From Pseudescherichia sp031998825 (GTDB taxonomy: Bacteria > Pseudomonadota > Gammaproteobacteria > Enterobacterales > Enterobacteriaceae): a DNA stretch of 64,000 nt. Shown here in pieces: positions 18,766 to 28,666 of this stretch. The notes beneath the pieces are model-generated. The model was given only the letters and a program-made list of their open reading frames with translations. It searched no databases and had not been told where the DNA came from. Positions within the stretch are counted from its first letter, which is position 1. Each line of letters begins with the position of its first letter. The stretch is from the NCBI RefSeq assembly GCF_031998825.1, contig NZ_DAMACX010000007.1, positions 1-64,000 on the forward strand. The letters are read 5' to 3'. The position numbers and the translations under genes are program-made.

Positions 18766-20577
18766 TTAAAAAGTGATACAGGTTGCGCCCTGCTCAGCAC
18801 CGGAGAGTTTTTCACGCAGTGCGCTAAACATTTCGCGGCCAGTACCTACACGCGCGCTACTCAGGTCAAGAATGTGTGGCTGACGTGCAGCAAGCTCGGT
18901 GTCATCCACCAGCAGAGTTAACTCCCCTGTCTGTCCATTTACGCGGATGATATCGCCCTCGCGTACTTTTGCCAGCAACCCGCCGTCATACGCTTCTGGT
19001 GTTACATGGATCGCCGACGGTACTTTACCTGATGCGCCGGAGAGCCGTCCATCGGTGACTAATGCGATTTTGAAACGGCGGTCCAATAATACACCAAGTG
19101 GCGGCATCAGTTTATGTAATTCTGGCATACCGTTGGCTTTTGGCCCTTGATGCCGGACAACAACCACGCAGTCACGGTCGAGCAAACCTGCTTCAAAGGC
19201 CGGTAACACGTCGTGCTGACTCTCAAAAATCACCGCAGGCGCTTCGACCACCTGGTTCTCTACCGGGACGGCGGAGGTCTTCATAACCGCACGACCCAGG
19301 TTGCCGCTGAGCACCTTCGTGCCACCGTGGTGCGAGAAAGGTTTATCGATAGTGGCAATGATATCGCTGTCCAGCGAGGCGCTGGCACCCTCGCGCCAGT
19401 CCAGCTCGCCCTCGTTCAACCACGGCTCAAGGGTATAGCGTGACAGACCGTGACCTACCACGGTATTCACATCCTCATGCAGCAGACCACCCTTCAGCAG
19501 CTCGCGCATCAGCACCGGTACGCCACCCGCAGCCTGGAAATGGTTGATATCCGCCGGGCCGTTCGGATAGAGGCGCGCCATCAGGGGAACCACCTCGGAG
19601 AGTTCGGAGAAGTCATCCCAGTTGATGATAATGCCCGCGGCACGCGCCATCGCCACCAGGTGCATGGTGTGATTAGTGGAGCCGCCGGTTGCCAGCAGGG
19701 CGACGATGCCGTTGACCACCACCTTCTCGTCAATCATCTTGCCGAGCGGCATCCACTCGTTGCCGTTGCCGGTCAGGCGAGTCACCTGGCGTGCGGCGGC
19801 CACGGTCAGCGCTTCCCGCAGCGGCGCATCAGGATGGACGAATGACGAGCCGGGCAGCTGCATGCCCATAAACTCAATGACCATCTGGTTGGTATTGGCC
19901 GTGCCGTAGAAGGTGCAGGTGCCTGGCGCATGGTAGGAGGCCGCTTCGGATTCGAGCAGCGCCATGCGGTCGACTTTGCCCTCGGCATAAAGCTGGCGAA
20001 TACGCACCTTCTCTTTATTTGGCAGGCCGCTGGCCATCGGTCCTGACGGCACAAACAGCGCTGGCAGATGCCCAAACGACAGCGCGGCCATCGCCAGGCC
20101 CGGGACGATTTTATCGCAGACGCCAAGATAGAGCGCACCGTCAAACATGTTGTGCGACAGGCCGACCGCAGCGGACATGGCGATCACTTCCCGACTGAGG
20201 AGAGAAAGCTCCATTCCGTCCTGGCCCTGAGTCACGCCATCGCACATGGCCGGTACGCCGCCTGCAACCTGGCCTACGGCGTTAACCGAGTGCAGCGCTT
20301 TACGGATAATGTCAGGGTAGCGTTCATAGGGCTGATGCGCGGAGAGCATGTCGTTGTAGGAGGTGATAATGGCGACGTTGTTACGCAGCATGCTTTTTAG
20401 CGAGACCTTATCTTCCGGCTGGCAGGCGGCGAAACCGTGAGCCAGGTTACCGCAGGCCAGCGACGAACGGTGAACGGTGCTGCTCTTCGCCTGTTCGATG
20501 CGGGCGAGGTAGGCGCTGCGGGTAGCATGGGAACGGTCGATAATACGCTTTGTTACCCGTAACAATGTCGAGTTCAT
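18766..20577 (-). CDS. edd: Phosphogluconate dehydratase
   Basis: [4Fe-4S] IlvD/Edd-family dehydratase converting 6-phosphogluconate to KDPG. 603 residues from the ATG at 20577 (MNSTLLRVT). Cluster-binding cysteines lie in GVPAMCDGV and YLGVCDK, with another in GTCTFYGTANT. It heads the edd-eda operon; a GntR operator lies about 185 bases upstream of the start. Confidence 0.97.
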   Translation of the reverse strand: MNSTLLRVTKRIIDRSHATRSAYLARIEQAKSSTVHRSSLACGNLAHGFAACQPEDKVSLKSMLRNNVAIITSYNDMLSAHQPYERYPDIIRKALHSVNAVGQVAGGVPAMCDGVTQGQDGMELSLLSREVIAMSAAVGLSHNMFDGALYLGVCDKIVPGLAMAALSFGHLPALFVPSGPMASGLPNKEKVRIRQLYAEGKVDRMALLESEAASYHAPGTCTFYGTANTNQMVIEFMGMQLPGSSFVHPDAPLREALTVAAARQVTRLTGNGNEWMPLGKMIDEKVVVNGIVALLATGGSTNHTMHLVAMARAAGIIINWDDFSELSEVVPLMARLYPNGPADINHFQAAGGVPVLMRELLKGGLLHEDVNTVVGHGLSRYTLEPWLNEGELDWREGASASLDSDIIATIDKPFSHHGGTKVLSGNLGRAVMKTSAVPVENQVVEAPAVIFESQHDVLPAFEAGLLDRDCVVVVRHQGPKANGMPELHKLMPPLGVLLDRRFKIALVTDGRLSGASGKVPSAIHVTPEAYDGGLLAKVREGDIIRVNGQTGELTLLVDDTELAARQPHILDLSSARVGTGREMFSALREKLSGAEQGATCITF

Positions 20578-20761
20578 AAAGGCTCCTGAAAATGAGGTGT
20601 CCCGGGCGGCGGTATCATTAATACAGAGAGAATACATAAACCACTAATCCGCCGCACACCGGAGGCAAAATCGCTTCAGCGAGTGTAATAAAAAAAGCGT
20701 TAAGGGTGAATCCGGGGCAAGTGCAAAAGAGTAAAAATTGTGCGGAAATCTGTGTTAGATC

Positions 20762-20777
20762 ATGTTACCGGTAAAAT
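20762..20777 (-). promoter_or_regulatory. GntR operator upstream of edd
   Basis: ATGTTACCGGTAAAAT matches the GntR palindrome (ATGTTACCGGTAACAT) at all but one base. It lies between zwf and edd, as in E. coli, where gluconate relieves repression of edd-eda. Confidence 0.8.
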
Positions 20778-20792
20778 AGCGACCGGATAAAC

Positions 20793-20818
20793 AAAAAAAC
20801 GGCCCCGCAGGGCCGTTT
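20793..20818 (-). terminator. Terminator after zwf
   Basis: On the minus strand ACGGCCC / GGGCCGT stem followed by seven T, 17 bases past the zwf stop codon. Confidence 0.9.
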
Positions 20819-20834
20819 GAAAGCGGTGAGTTAA

Positions 20835-22310
20835 TTACTCAAATTCGTTCCAGGAACGGCCGTCGCGGGTGATCATTGCTACCGACGCAACCGGTCCCCA
20901 GGTCCCTGCCTGGTAAGGCTTCGGTGACTCGTTATCCATTGCCCATGCTTCAGTAATAGAGTCGACCCATTTCCACGCCTCTTCCACCTCATCGCGGCGC
21001 ACGAACAGCGCCTGGATGCCGCGCATCGTCTCCAGCAGCAGACGCTCGTAGGCATCGGCCAGATGGCTTTCGTTGAACGTCTCGGAGTAGCTCAGATCGA
21101 GCTTGGTGGTTTGCAGGTTGTGCTTGTGATCGAGACCCGGCACTTTGTTGAGGATCTGAATATCCACGCCCTCGTCCGGCTGCAGACGAATGGTGAGCTT
21201 GTTCTGGGGCAGATCCTGCCAGGACTCTTTAAACAGGTTCAGCGGCGGGGTTTTGAAGTAAACCACGACTTCGGAGCACTTGGTTGGCAGACGCTTGCCG
21301 GTACGCAGGTAGAACGGCACGTCGGCCCAGCGCCAGTCGTCAATATCCACGCGGATGGCCACGAAGGTTTCGGTGTTGCTGGTTTTGTTCGCGCCCTCTT
21401 CTTCCAGATAGCCCGGCACTTTTTTGCCCTGGGCAAAGCCGGCGGTGTACTGGCCGCGTACGGTTTTTTCACGCACGTTTGAGCGGTCAATACGGCGCAG
21501 GGATTTCAGCACCTTCACCTTCGCATCACGGATGCTGTCCGCAGAGAGATCCGACGGTGGCGACATGGCGATCATGCAGAGGACCTGTAACAGATGGTTC
21601 TGGATCATGTCGCGCATCTGTCCGGCCTGGTCGAAATAGCCCCAGCGGCCTTCGATGCCCACCTCTTCCGCCACGGTGATCTCCACGTGGTCGATAGTCC
21701 GGTTGTCCCAGTTGTTGACGAACAGGGAGTTGGCAAAGCGCAGCGCCAGCAGGTTCAGCACCGTCTCTTTACCGAGGTAGTGGTCGATACGGTAGACCTG
21801 GCACTCTTCAAAATACTCGCCCACCTGGTCATTGATTTCACGAGAGGTATCGAGAGAAGTACCCAGCGGCTTCTCCATCACCACGCGCGCTGGCTTGGCG
21901 TTGAGTTTTGCCTCACCCAGGCCTTTGCAGATGGCACCAAAGGTGCTCGGCGGCATGGCGAAATAGTTAATGGTGACGCGATTCTTCTGATCGAGCATCT
22001 CTCCGAGGCGGGTAAACGCGGAGGTATCGTTGACGTCAAGATTACAGAAATCGAGGCGTCCGCTCAGCGTATCCCAGAGGCTTTCATCGATTTTCTCTTT
22101 CATGAAGGTCTCGAGCGCTTCACGCACGATTTCGGTGTACTTCGCTTTATCCCAGTCCGCACGTCCTACCCCAAGGATACGCGTCTCAGGGTGGATCTGG
22201 CCTGCTTTTTCTAGCTGATACAGGGAAGGCAGCAATTTCCGGCGTGCAAGATCGCCTTTCGCGCCGAAAATGACCAGGTCACATGCCTGGGCTGTTTGCG
22301 TTACCGCCAT
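20835..22310 (-). CDS. zwf: Glucose-6-phosphate 1-dehydrogenase
   Basis: First enzyme of the oxidative pentose-phosphate path, making NADPH. 491 residues. The N-terminal dinucleotide site is FGAKGDLARRKL; the active-site RIDHYLGKE motif is at about 178-186 with the catalytic His. It lies upstream of edd-eda on the same strand and divergent from hexR; a perfect HexR palindrome is in the shared gap. Confidence 0.97.
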   Translation of the reverse strand: MAVTQTAQACDLVIFGAKGDLARRKLLPSLYQLEKAGQIHPETRILGVGRADWDKAKYTEIVREALETFMKEKIDESLWDTLSGRLDFCNLDVNDTSAFTRLGEMLDQKNRVTINYFAMPPSTFGAICKGLGEAKLNAKPARVVMEKPLGTSLDTSREINDQVGEYFEECQVYRIDHYLGKETVLNLLALRFANSLFVNNWDNRTIDHVEITVAEEVGIEGRWGYFDQAGQMRDMIQNHLLQVLCMIAMSPPSDLSADSIRDAKVKVLKSLRRIDRSNVREKTVRGQYTAGFAQGKKVPGYLEEEGANKTSNTETFVAIRVDIDDWRWADVPFYLRTGKRLPTKCSEVVVYFKTPPLNLFKESWQDLPQNKLTIRLQPDEGVDIQILNKVPGLDHKHNLQTTKLDLSYSETFNESHLADAYERLLLETMRGIQALFVRRDEVEEAWKWVDSITEAWAMDNESPKPYQAGTWGPVASVAMITRDGRSWNEFE

Positions 22311-22357
22311 GTCATTCTCCTCAGTTGGCAGCCCTAGTACTTTAGCCAGGGCATAGC

Positions 22358-22372
22358 TGTAATTTTATTACA
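22358..22372. promoter_or_regulatory. HexR operator at zwf
   Basis: TGTAATTTTATTACA is a perfect 15-base palindrome fitting the HexR consensus, 48 bases upstream of zwf in the zwf-hexR gap. HexR is released by KDPG. The remainder of the 345-base gap (22311-22655) shows no gene. Confidence 0.88.
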
Positions 22373-22655
22373 CTGCACTGTACTGCTTTTACGTAAAACC
22401 CGAAACCGTTACCGCTTATCCTCCCGTGCGTTTTCGCTCAGGCGGCTAAAAATTGGGTTAATCGCCCTGAAAAGTCAGGGAATTTGTCCGGAATCGAGTA
22501 GCTAAAATCCGACTCTGATCATGTAATGAAAAAAAACAACAAAATTTCCCGTGGTTCTTTACCTTTCCGACTCTCACAAGGGTAATATCGACCTAAACGC
22601 AGCACAATTTCATCCGTTATTGAAATTGATTTTAGCCATGAGCGCCCCGTTAATA

Positions 22656-23525
22656 ATGAACATGCTGGAAAAAATTCACTCTCAGCTGGAACACCTTAGC
22701 AAATCCGAACGAAAAGTGGCGGAAGTCATCCTCTCCTCTCCGGACCAGGCCATTCACTCCAGCATTGCCGCTCTGGCGCAGGAGGCTGGCGTTAGCGAAC
22801 CCACGGTTAACCGCTTCTGCCGCAGCATGGAAACCCGCGGCTTCCCCGATTTTAAGCTGCATCTGGCCCAAAGCCTGGCTAACGGTACGCCCTATGTTAA
22901 TCGCAATGTCGATGAAGATGACAGCGTTGAGGCCTATACCGGTAAAATTTTTGAGTCGGCGATGGCCAGTCTGGATCATGTCCGCCAGTCGCTGGATATG
23001 CCTGCCGTTAACCGCGCTGTAGACCTGCTTACCCAGGCAAAGAAGATCGCCTTCTTTGGTCTTGGCTCGTCGGCAGCGGTTGCCCACGACGCCATGAACA
23101 AATTCTTCCGCTTCAACGTGCCGGTCGTCTACACCGATGATATTGTCCTGCAGCGTATGAGCTGCATGAACTGTAACGAAGATGACGTGGTGGTGCTTAT
23201 CTCACACACTGGGCGAACGAAAAGCCTGGTAGAGCTGGCGCAGCTGGCCCGCGAAAGCGATGCGATGGTGATAGCCATCACCTCGGCGGGGACGCCGCTG
23301 GCCCGGGAAGCGACGCTTGCCATCACCCTGGACGTGCCGGAAGATACCGACATCTATATGCCGATGGTCTCGCGTCTGGCGCAGTTAACGGTCATCGACG
23401 TGCTGGCGACGGGCTTTACCCTCCGCCGGGGAGCAAAATTCAGAGATAACTTGAAGCGAGTCAAGGAAGCGCTTAAGGAATCGCGTTTTGATAAGGAGCT
23501 CCTGACCGGGAGCGATAAACATTAA
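22656..23525 (+). CDS. hexR: HexR, KDPG-responsive transcriptional regulator
   Basis: RpiR-family regulator of central sugar metabolism. 289 residues: N-terminal HTH (about 1-75, SEPTVNRFCRSM) and C-terminal SIS sugar-phosphate domain (about 125-255, GLGSSAAVAHD, ISHTGRTKS). I chose the ATG at 22656 (MNMLEKI) on family length; the reading from 22551 is an upstream extension without homology. The likely targets zwf, edd-eda and pykA all lie nearby. Confidence 0.96.
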   Translation: MNMLEKIHSQLEHLSKSERKVAEVILSSPDQAIHSSIAALAQEAGVSEPTVNRFCRSMETRGFPDFKLHLAQSLANGTPYVNRNVDEDDSVEAYTGKIFESAMASLDHVRQSLDMPAVNRAVDLLTQAKKIAFFGLGSSAAVAHDAMNKFFRFNVPVVYTDDIVLQRMSCMNCNEDDVVVLISHTGRTKSLVELAQLARESDAMVIAITSAGTPLAREATLAITLDVPEDTDIYMPMVSRLAQLTVIDVLATGFTLRRGAKFRDNLKRVKEALKESRFDKELLTGSDKH

Positions 23526-23651
23526 AATTTTATAACAGCGTTGTAATTCATTACGGCATTCGGTTAAGTTTTTGATTTGCCAAATCGGCGCCCAGAACTG
23601 CCGAATTCATATTCACGCAACACCTGGTTGTTTCAGTCAACGGAGTAATAC

Positions 23652-25094
23652 ATGTCCAGAAGGCTTCGCAGAACTAAAATCGTTACCACCCTGGGTCCAG
23701 CTACCGACCGCGATAATAACCTTGAAAAGATCATCGCTGCTGGCGCAAACGTGGTACGTATGAACTTCTCCCACGGCACGCCAGAAGATCACAAGCTGCG
23801 TGCAGATAAAGTGCGCGAGATTGCGGCAAAACTGGGACGTCATGTGGCTATTCTCGGGGATCTGCAGGGTCCTAAAATTCGCGTATCGACCTTCAAAGAG
23901 GGGAAAGTCTTCCTCAACATCGGCGATAAGTTCCTGCTGGATGCCAACCTCGGTAAAGGTGAAGGCGACAAAGAGCGTGTCGGCATCGACTATAAAGGGC
24001 TGCCTGCAGACGTGGTTCCCGGTGACATTCTGCTGCTCGACGACGGTCGCGTACAGCTGAAGGTGATTGAAGTTCAGGGCATGAAGGTGTTCACCGAAGT
24101 GACCGTTGGCGGTCCGCTGTCGAACAACAAAGGCATCAACAAGCTGGGCGGTGGCCTCTCCGCTGAAGCGCTGACCGATAAAGACAAGGCGGATATCATC
24201 ACCGCCGCACAGATCGGCGTTGACTATCTGGCCGTCTCCTTCCCGCGCTGTGGGGAAGACCTGAACTACGCGCGTCGCCTGGCGCGCGATGCGGGCTGTG
24301 ATGCAAAAATCGTTGCCAAGGTTGAGCGTGCGGAAGCCGTGTGTGACCAGGACGCGATGGATGACGTGATCCTCGCCTCTGACGTGGTGATGGTTGCGCG
24401 TGGCGACCTCGGTGTGGAGATTGGTGACCCTGAGCTGGTGGGTATCCAGAAGGCGCTGATCCGCCGCGCACGTCAGCTTAACCGTTCCGTGATCACCGCC
24501 ACCCAGATGATGGAGTCGATGATCACTAACCCGATGCCGACCCGTGCCGAAGTGATGGACGTTGCCAACGCCGTGCTGGACGGTACCGATGCCGTTATGC
24601 TCTCTGCCGAGACCGCTGCCGGACAGTATCCAGCAGAAACCGTGGCCGCAATGGCCCGCGTCTGCCTGGGTGCCGAGAAGATCCCCAGCATTAACGTCTC
24701 TAAGCACCGCCTCGATATCCAGTTCGAGAATGTGGAAGAGGCCATCGCGATGTCAGCGATGTATGCGGCAAACCATTTGAAGGGCGTTACCGCTATCATC
24801 ACCATGACCGAATCGGGCCGTACCGCGTTAATGACCTCGCGCATCAGCTCCGGTCTGCCGATCTTCGCCATGTCGCGTCATGAACGTACCCTGAACCTCA
24901 CCGCGCTCTACCGTGGCGTCACCCCGGTCTACTTCGACAGCAACAACGACGGCGTGGTCGCCGCTCATGATGCGGTCAACCTCCTGCGCGATAAAGGCTA
25001 CCTGGTCTCCGGCGATCTGGTTATCGTCACCCAGGGCGACGTGATGGGCACCGTGGGTACCACCAACACCACCCGCATCCTGACCGTAGATTAA
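23652..25094 (+). CDS. pykA: Pyruvate kinase II
   Basis: AMP-activated pyruvate kinase making pyruvate and ATP from PEP. 480 residues, as in E. coli PykA. It begins with the family stretch TKIVTTLGPATDR; substrate and metal residues appear in MNFSHG, GDLQGPKIR, AKVERAEA, MVARGDLGVE and TATQMMESM. hexR lies upstream; a weaker HexR-like sequence (TGTAATTCATTACG, 23542-23555) lies in the gap. Confidence 0.97.
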   Translation: MSRRLRRTKIVTTLGPATDRDNNLEKIIAAGANVVRMNFSHGTPEDHKLRADKVREIAAKLGRHVAILGDLQGPKIRVSTFKEGKVFLNIGDKFLLDANLGKGEGDKERVGIDYKGLPADVVPGDILLLDDGRVQLKVIEVQGMKVFTEVTVGGPLSNNKGINKLGGGLSAEALTDKDKADIITAAQIGVDYLAVSFPRCGEDLNYARRLARDAGCDAKIVAKVERAEAVCDQDAMDDVILASDVVMVARGDLGVEIGDPELVGIQKALIRRARQLNRSVITATQMMESMITNPMPTRAEVMDVANAVLDGTDAVMLSAETAAGQYPAETVAAMARVCLGAEKIPSINVSKHRLDIQFENVEEAIAMSAMYAANHLKGVTAIITMTESGRTALMTSRISSGLPIFAMSRHERTLNLTALYRGVTPVYFDSNNDGVVAAHDAVNLLRDKGYLVSGDLVIVTQGDVMGTVGTTNTTRILTVD

Positions 25095-25104
25095 GGTTCG
25101 CGTA

Positions 25105-25182
25105 TTCCCCGGTGGCGCTGCGCTTACCGGGGCTACGATATGTGTAGTAGGCCGGGTAAGGCTTCTGCCGCCACCCGGCGTT
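25105..25182. repeat. REP/BIME pair between pykA and lpxM
   Basis: Inverted REP units (CCCCGGTGGCGCTGCGCTTACCGGGG region and GTAGGCCGGGTAAGG...CCACCCGGCG) in the convergent gap. Confidence 0.85.
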
Positions 25183-25187
25183 TACCC

Positions 25188-26156
25188 CTATTTCCTGAAC
25201 AACTCCTTACGCTTGTACGGCTCTGTCTCGCCTGGCCTGCGCGTCTTAAGCAGCTTTAAAATCCAGGTGTACTGTTCTGGATTGGGCCTGACGAGGTGCT
25301 CCACCTCTTCATTCATCCGTCTTGCGATAGTGTTATCGTCGGCCTCCAGCAGATCGTCCATGGGCGGTCTGACCACGATTGTCAGACTATGCGTCTTGCT
25401 GTCATAGACGGGGAACAACGGCACAACGCGGGCGCGACACACTTTCATCAGGCGGCCAACGGCAGGCAGCGTCGCTTTATAGGTAGCAAAGAAGTCGACA
25501 AATTCGCTCTGCTCCGGGCCGTGATCTTGATCGGGCAGGTAGTAGCCCCAGTAGCCCTGGCGCACCGAGTGGATAAAGGGCTTGATGCCGTCATTGCGCG
25601 CGTGCAAGCGCCCACCAAAACGACGACGTACTTTATTCCAGACGTAATCTAATACTTTGTTCCCCTGATTGTGGAACATCGCGGCCATGGACTGGCCCTG
25701 GGAAGCCATCAGCATCGCCGGAATGTCCACGCCCCAGCCGTGTGGCACCAGCAGGATCACGTTCTCACCGTTGCGTTGCATCTCGTCGACGATCTCTTTG
25801 CCCTGCCAGTTAACGCGACCAGCAATCTTCTTCGGGCCGCGTATCGCCAGCTCGGCCATTAGCACCATTGACTGGGGAGCCGTAGCAAACATCTCATCAA
25901 CAATGGCTTCCCGCTCGGCTACGCTCTTCTCCGGGAAGCAGTAGAGCAGGTTTATTTGCGCCCGGCGGCGGGCGCTTTTGCCCAGACGGCCACCAAAACG
26001 CCCAAGCTTGCCCAGCAGCGGGTCGCGTACCGAGGCAGGCACCAGCGAAACGCCTGCCAGCGCGAGAACCCCCAGCCATGCCCCCCAGTAGCGCGGCAGA
26101 AGGAACTCCTTTTCAAACTGGGGAGTGTATTCACTGTTATTTTTTTTCGTTTCCAT
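25188..26156 (-). CDS. lpxM: Lipid A biosynthesis myristoyltransferase LpxM (MsbB)
   Basis: Inner-membrane acyltransferase adding the secondary myristoyl chain to Kdo2-lipid A. 322 residues. One N-terminal membrane helix (about 27-45) is followed by the HGWGVD motif (His-x4-Asp) at about 140-145 and FHNQGNK/YLPDQD regions of the LpxL/LpxM family. It lies downstream of mepM on the same strand, separated by a terminator-like hairpin. Confidence 0.96.
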   Translation of the reverse strand: METKKNNSEYTPQFEKEFLLPRYWGAWLGVLALAGVSLVPASVRDPLLGKLGRFGGRLGKSARRRAQINLLYCFPEKSVAEREAIVDEMFATAPQSMVLMAELAIRGPKKIAGRVNWQGKEIVDEMQRNGENVILLVPHGWGVDIPAMLMASQGQSMAAMFHNQGNKVLDYVWNKVRRRFGGRLHARNDGIKPFIHSVRQGYWGYYLPDQDHGPEQSEFVDFFATYKATLPAVGRLMKVCRARVVPLFPVYDSKTHSLTIVVRPPMDDLLEADDNTIARRMNEEVEHLVRPNPEQYTWILKLLKTRRPGETEPYKRKELFRK

Positions 26157-26250
26157 GCATCTTCCGGGAGCCGACAGACTCGAGTCAGAGAAATAATCAG
26201 GTATCAGTTAACGTGATAGTTTAGCGAGACGTATAGCTTCACACAAAAGA

Positions 26251-26281
26251 AAAAGCCGGTGCGCATGGGCAACCGGCTTTA
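26251..26281 (-). terminator. Terminator after mepM
   Basis: Perfect stem AAAGCCGGT / ACCGGCTTT; on the minus strand it continues into a T-rich run and lies 22 bases past the mepM stop, before lpxM. Confidence 0.75.
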
Positions 26282-26302
26282 ATAGCTTTCCTGCTGGGCA
26301 AA

Positions 26303-27628
26303 CTAGTCGAAGCGCAGCTGCGGCGTCACCTCTTTCACCTGCGCCAGATAGTCACGGCGATCGCTGCCGGTCAACCCTTCGGTACGCGGCAGCTTGGCCG
26401 TTAACGGGTTAACCGCCTGCTTGTTGATCCACACTTCATAGTGCAGGTGCGGGCCGGTTGAGCGGCCGGTATTACCGGAGAGCGCGATACGGTCGCCTCG
26501 CTTCACTTTCTGGCCATCTTTCACCAGCAGCTTACGCAGGTGCATATAGCGCGTGGTGTAGGTACGACCGTGACGAATCGCCACATAGTAGCCCGCCCCT
26601 CCGCTACGCTTGGCCGTGACGACTTCGCCATCGCCCACTGCCAGCACCGGCGTACCCTGCGGCATGGCAAAATCGACGCCTTTGTGCGGAGCAATGCGGC
26701 CGGTCACCGGGTTCAGACGGCGCGGGTTAAAGTTTGACGATACGCGGAACTGCTTGGACGTAGGGAAACGCATAAAGCCTTTCGCCAGCCCGGTGCCGTT
26801 ACGATCGTAGAATTTGCCATCTTCAGCGCGAATAGCGTAGTAGTCTTTCCCTTCCGAGCGCAGACGCACACCAAGCAGCTGGCTCTGCTCACGCTTGCCG
26901 TCGAGCATCTCCCGGGACATCAGCACCGAGAACTCATCGCCTTTTTTCAGCTTGCGGAAGTCCATCTGCCACTGCATGGCTTTGATTACCGAGCTGATTT
27001 CACCGCTGTTGAGGCCGGCGTCTTTAGCACTGGCAACGAAGCTGCCGCCTACCGTGCCCTTCAGTGTGGTGTTAACCCAGTCGCCCTGCTGAACTTCACT
27101 GCTCATTTTAAACCCGCCACTCTCCGTGCGGTCGTAGGTGCGGGTTTCGCGGCGCGACATCTCCCAGGTCAGGCGCTGCAGATCGCCGTCGGGGGTGAGG
27201 GTCCAGGAAATTTGCTGGCCGATTTTCAAATTACGCAGCTCTTTGTCCGTGCTGGCGAGTCGGGTAACGTCGCCCATATCCATACCGTACTGAGTCAAAA
27301 TGCTGCTGAGCGTATCGCCGGTAGAAACAACGTACTCATGTACGCCCGCCTCGTTACCGGTTTTGTCGTCCAGCTCATCCTGGGGAATATCTTCCACTTC
27401 ATCGGGCAGGGTCTGATCGATAGGCTCACTGGCTTCCGGCAGCAGCGAACGGATCTCGCTCTTCTCCAGCTCAATGGCTTTTACAATCGGGGCGGACTCG
27501 GGGTGGTAGACGTAGGGCCGCCAGACGGCGACCGCTAATGTGAGAACAGTAAGCGACCCCAGCATGACGCGATGGGGTCGGGGCAAATTGTTAAATGCCA
27601 GGGCGACAGAGCGGGCTATCTGTTGCAC
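26303..27628 (-). CDS. mepM: Murein DD-endopeptidase MepM (YebA)
   Basis: Periplasmic M23 zinc endopeptidase cutting D-Ala-mDAP crosslinks during wall growth. 441 residues. A membrane anchor lies near 22-38, a LysM domain near 97-140 (YVVSTGDTLSSIL), and the LytM/M23 domain has HKGVDFAMPQG (His, Asp zinc ligands) and GPHLHYEVW (HxH). It lies next to znuA on the same strand; in E. coli the two regions are likewise adjacent. Confidence 0.96.
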   Translation of the reverse strand: MQQIARSVALAFNNLPRPHRVMLGSLTVLTLAVAVWRPYVYHPESAPIVKAIELEKSEIRSLLPEASEPIDQTLPDEVEDIPQDELDDKTGNEAGVHEYVVSTGDTLSSILTQYGMDMGDVTRLASTDKELRNLKIGQQISWTLTPDGDLQRLTWEMSRRETRTYDRTESGGFKMSSEVQQGDWVNTTLKGTVGGSFVASAKDAGLNSGEISSVIKAMQWQMDFRKLKKGDEFSVLMSREMLDGKREQSQLLGVRLRSEGKDYYAIRAEDGKFYDRNGTGLAKGFMRFPTSKQFRVSSNFNPRRLNPVTGRIAPHKGVDFAMPQGTPVLAVGDGEVVTAKRSGGAGYYVAIRHGRTYTTRYMHLRKLLVKDGQKVKRGDRIALSGNTGRSTGPHLHYEVWINKQAVNPLTAKLPRTEGLTGSDRRDYLAQVKEVTPQLRFD

Positions 27629-27643
27629 GTATTCACTTCCTCG

Positions 27644-28588
27644 TTAATCTCCTTTCAGGCAGCTCGCGTACTGGTTTGAGAGTTGTTTCAAAAATTGCGC
27701 ATAGCTGGTTTTACTCAGCGCAATATTGGTGCCCAGAGGATCTAACGTCCCCATTCGCACAGATGTTCCTCTCGCAACAGATTCTACGACCGCTGGCCTG
27801 AACTGTGGCTCAGCAAAAACGCAGGTTGCTTTTTGCTCAACTAACTGTGTTCTGATTTCATGTAAACGCTGCGCACCGGGCTGAATTTCAGGGTTAACGG
27901 TGAAATGGCCGAGCGGCGTCAGACCATAGTGTTTTTCGTAGTAGCCATAGGCGTCATGAAAAACGAAATACCCTTTCCCCTTCACGGGTGCGAGCTCAGT
28001 GCCGACCTGCTTATCGGTCTCGGCCAATTGTGCCTCAAAATCGCGCAGGTTGGCGTCAAGCTTGGCTCGACTTTGCGGCATAACTTCCACTAATTTTTGA
28101 TGGATTGCAACCGCTGCCAGGCGCGCTACCTCGGGTGACAACCAGATGTGCATGTTGTAGTCGCCATGATGGTGATGTTCGTCACCGTTTTCGCCGTGGT
28201 GGTCATGCCCCTCATGCTCATCTTCGTCATGATCGCTGCCTTTCATCAGCAGCGGTTTTACGTCGGGCAGTTCACCAATCGCCAGCTGTTTCTGCGCCGG
28301 AAGCTGCTGGGTTGACTTCTGCATGAAGGCTTCCATGTCTGGTCCAACCCAAACCACTAAGTCCGCGCTTTTTAAGCGTTTTACATCAGACGGGCGCAAT
28401 GAGTAATCATGCTCAGAGGCACCGTCCGGGAGTAGTACTTCTGTCTCAGTCACGCCATCAGTAATAGCGGCCGTAATGAAGCCTAAAGGCTTAAGCGAAG
28501 CGACAACGGCGGCGTTGGCCGGAGCCATGGTTATGCCCATGAGAGCGGTGGAAATTGCAGCGCAAAGAAGCGTATTTTTATGTAACAT
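27644..28588 (-). CDS. znuA: Zinc ABC transporter, periplasmic zinc-binding protein ZnuA
   Basis: High-affinity zinc-binding protein delivering Zn to ZnuBC. 314 residues from the ATG at 28588. The signal peptide is followed by the zinc ligand in SEHDYSL. A His/Asp/Glu-rich flexible loop (about 118-145, with HDEDEHEGHDHH and EHHHHGD) precedes NMHIWLSPE. Divergent from znuCB across a shared Zur box. Confidence 0.97.
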   Translation of the reverse strand: MLHKNTLLCAAISTALMGITMAPANAAVVASLKPLGFITAAITDGVTETEVLLPDGASEHDYSLRPSDVKRLKSADLVVWVGPDMEAFMQKSTQQLPAQKQLAIGELPDVKPLLMKGSDHDEDEHEGHDHHGENGDEHHHHGDYNMHIWLSPEVARLAAVAIHQKLVEVMPQSRAKLDANLRDFEAQLAETDKQVGTELAPVKGKGYFVFHDAYGYYEKHYGLTPLGHFTVNPEIQPGAQRLHEIRTQLVEQKATCVFAEPQFRPAVVESVARGTSVRMGTLDPLGTNIALSKTSYAQFLKQLSNQYASCLKGD

Positions 28589-28617
28589 AATGCGACTAAC
28601 CATCGTAACAAGTAAGT

Positions 28618-28640
28618 GAAATGTGATATTATAACATTCT
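28618..28640. promoter_or_regulatory. Zur box between znuA and znuC
   Basis: GAAATGTGATATTATAACATTC closely matches the E. coli Zur site in the znuA-znuC gap and serves both divergent promoters. Zinc-bound Zur represses here. Confidence 0.9.
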
Positions 28641-28666
28641 ATGACTTGTGCAAGCCCTTAAACACT

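Noticed and set aside
23637..24707. 356-codon minus-strand open frame
   Set aside because: Antisense to pykA; the real gene on the plus strand is certain and the shadow product resembles no protein.
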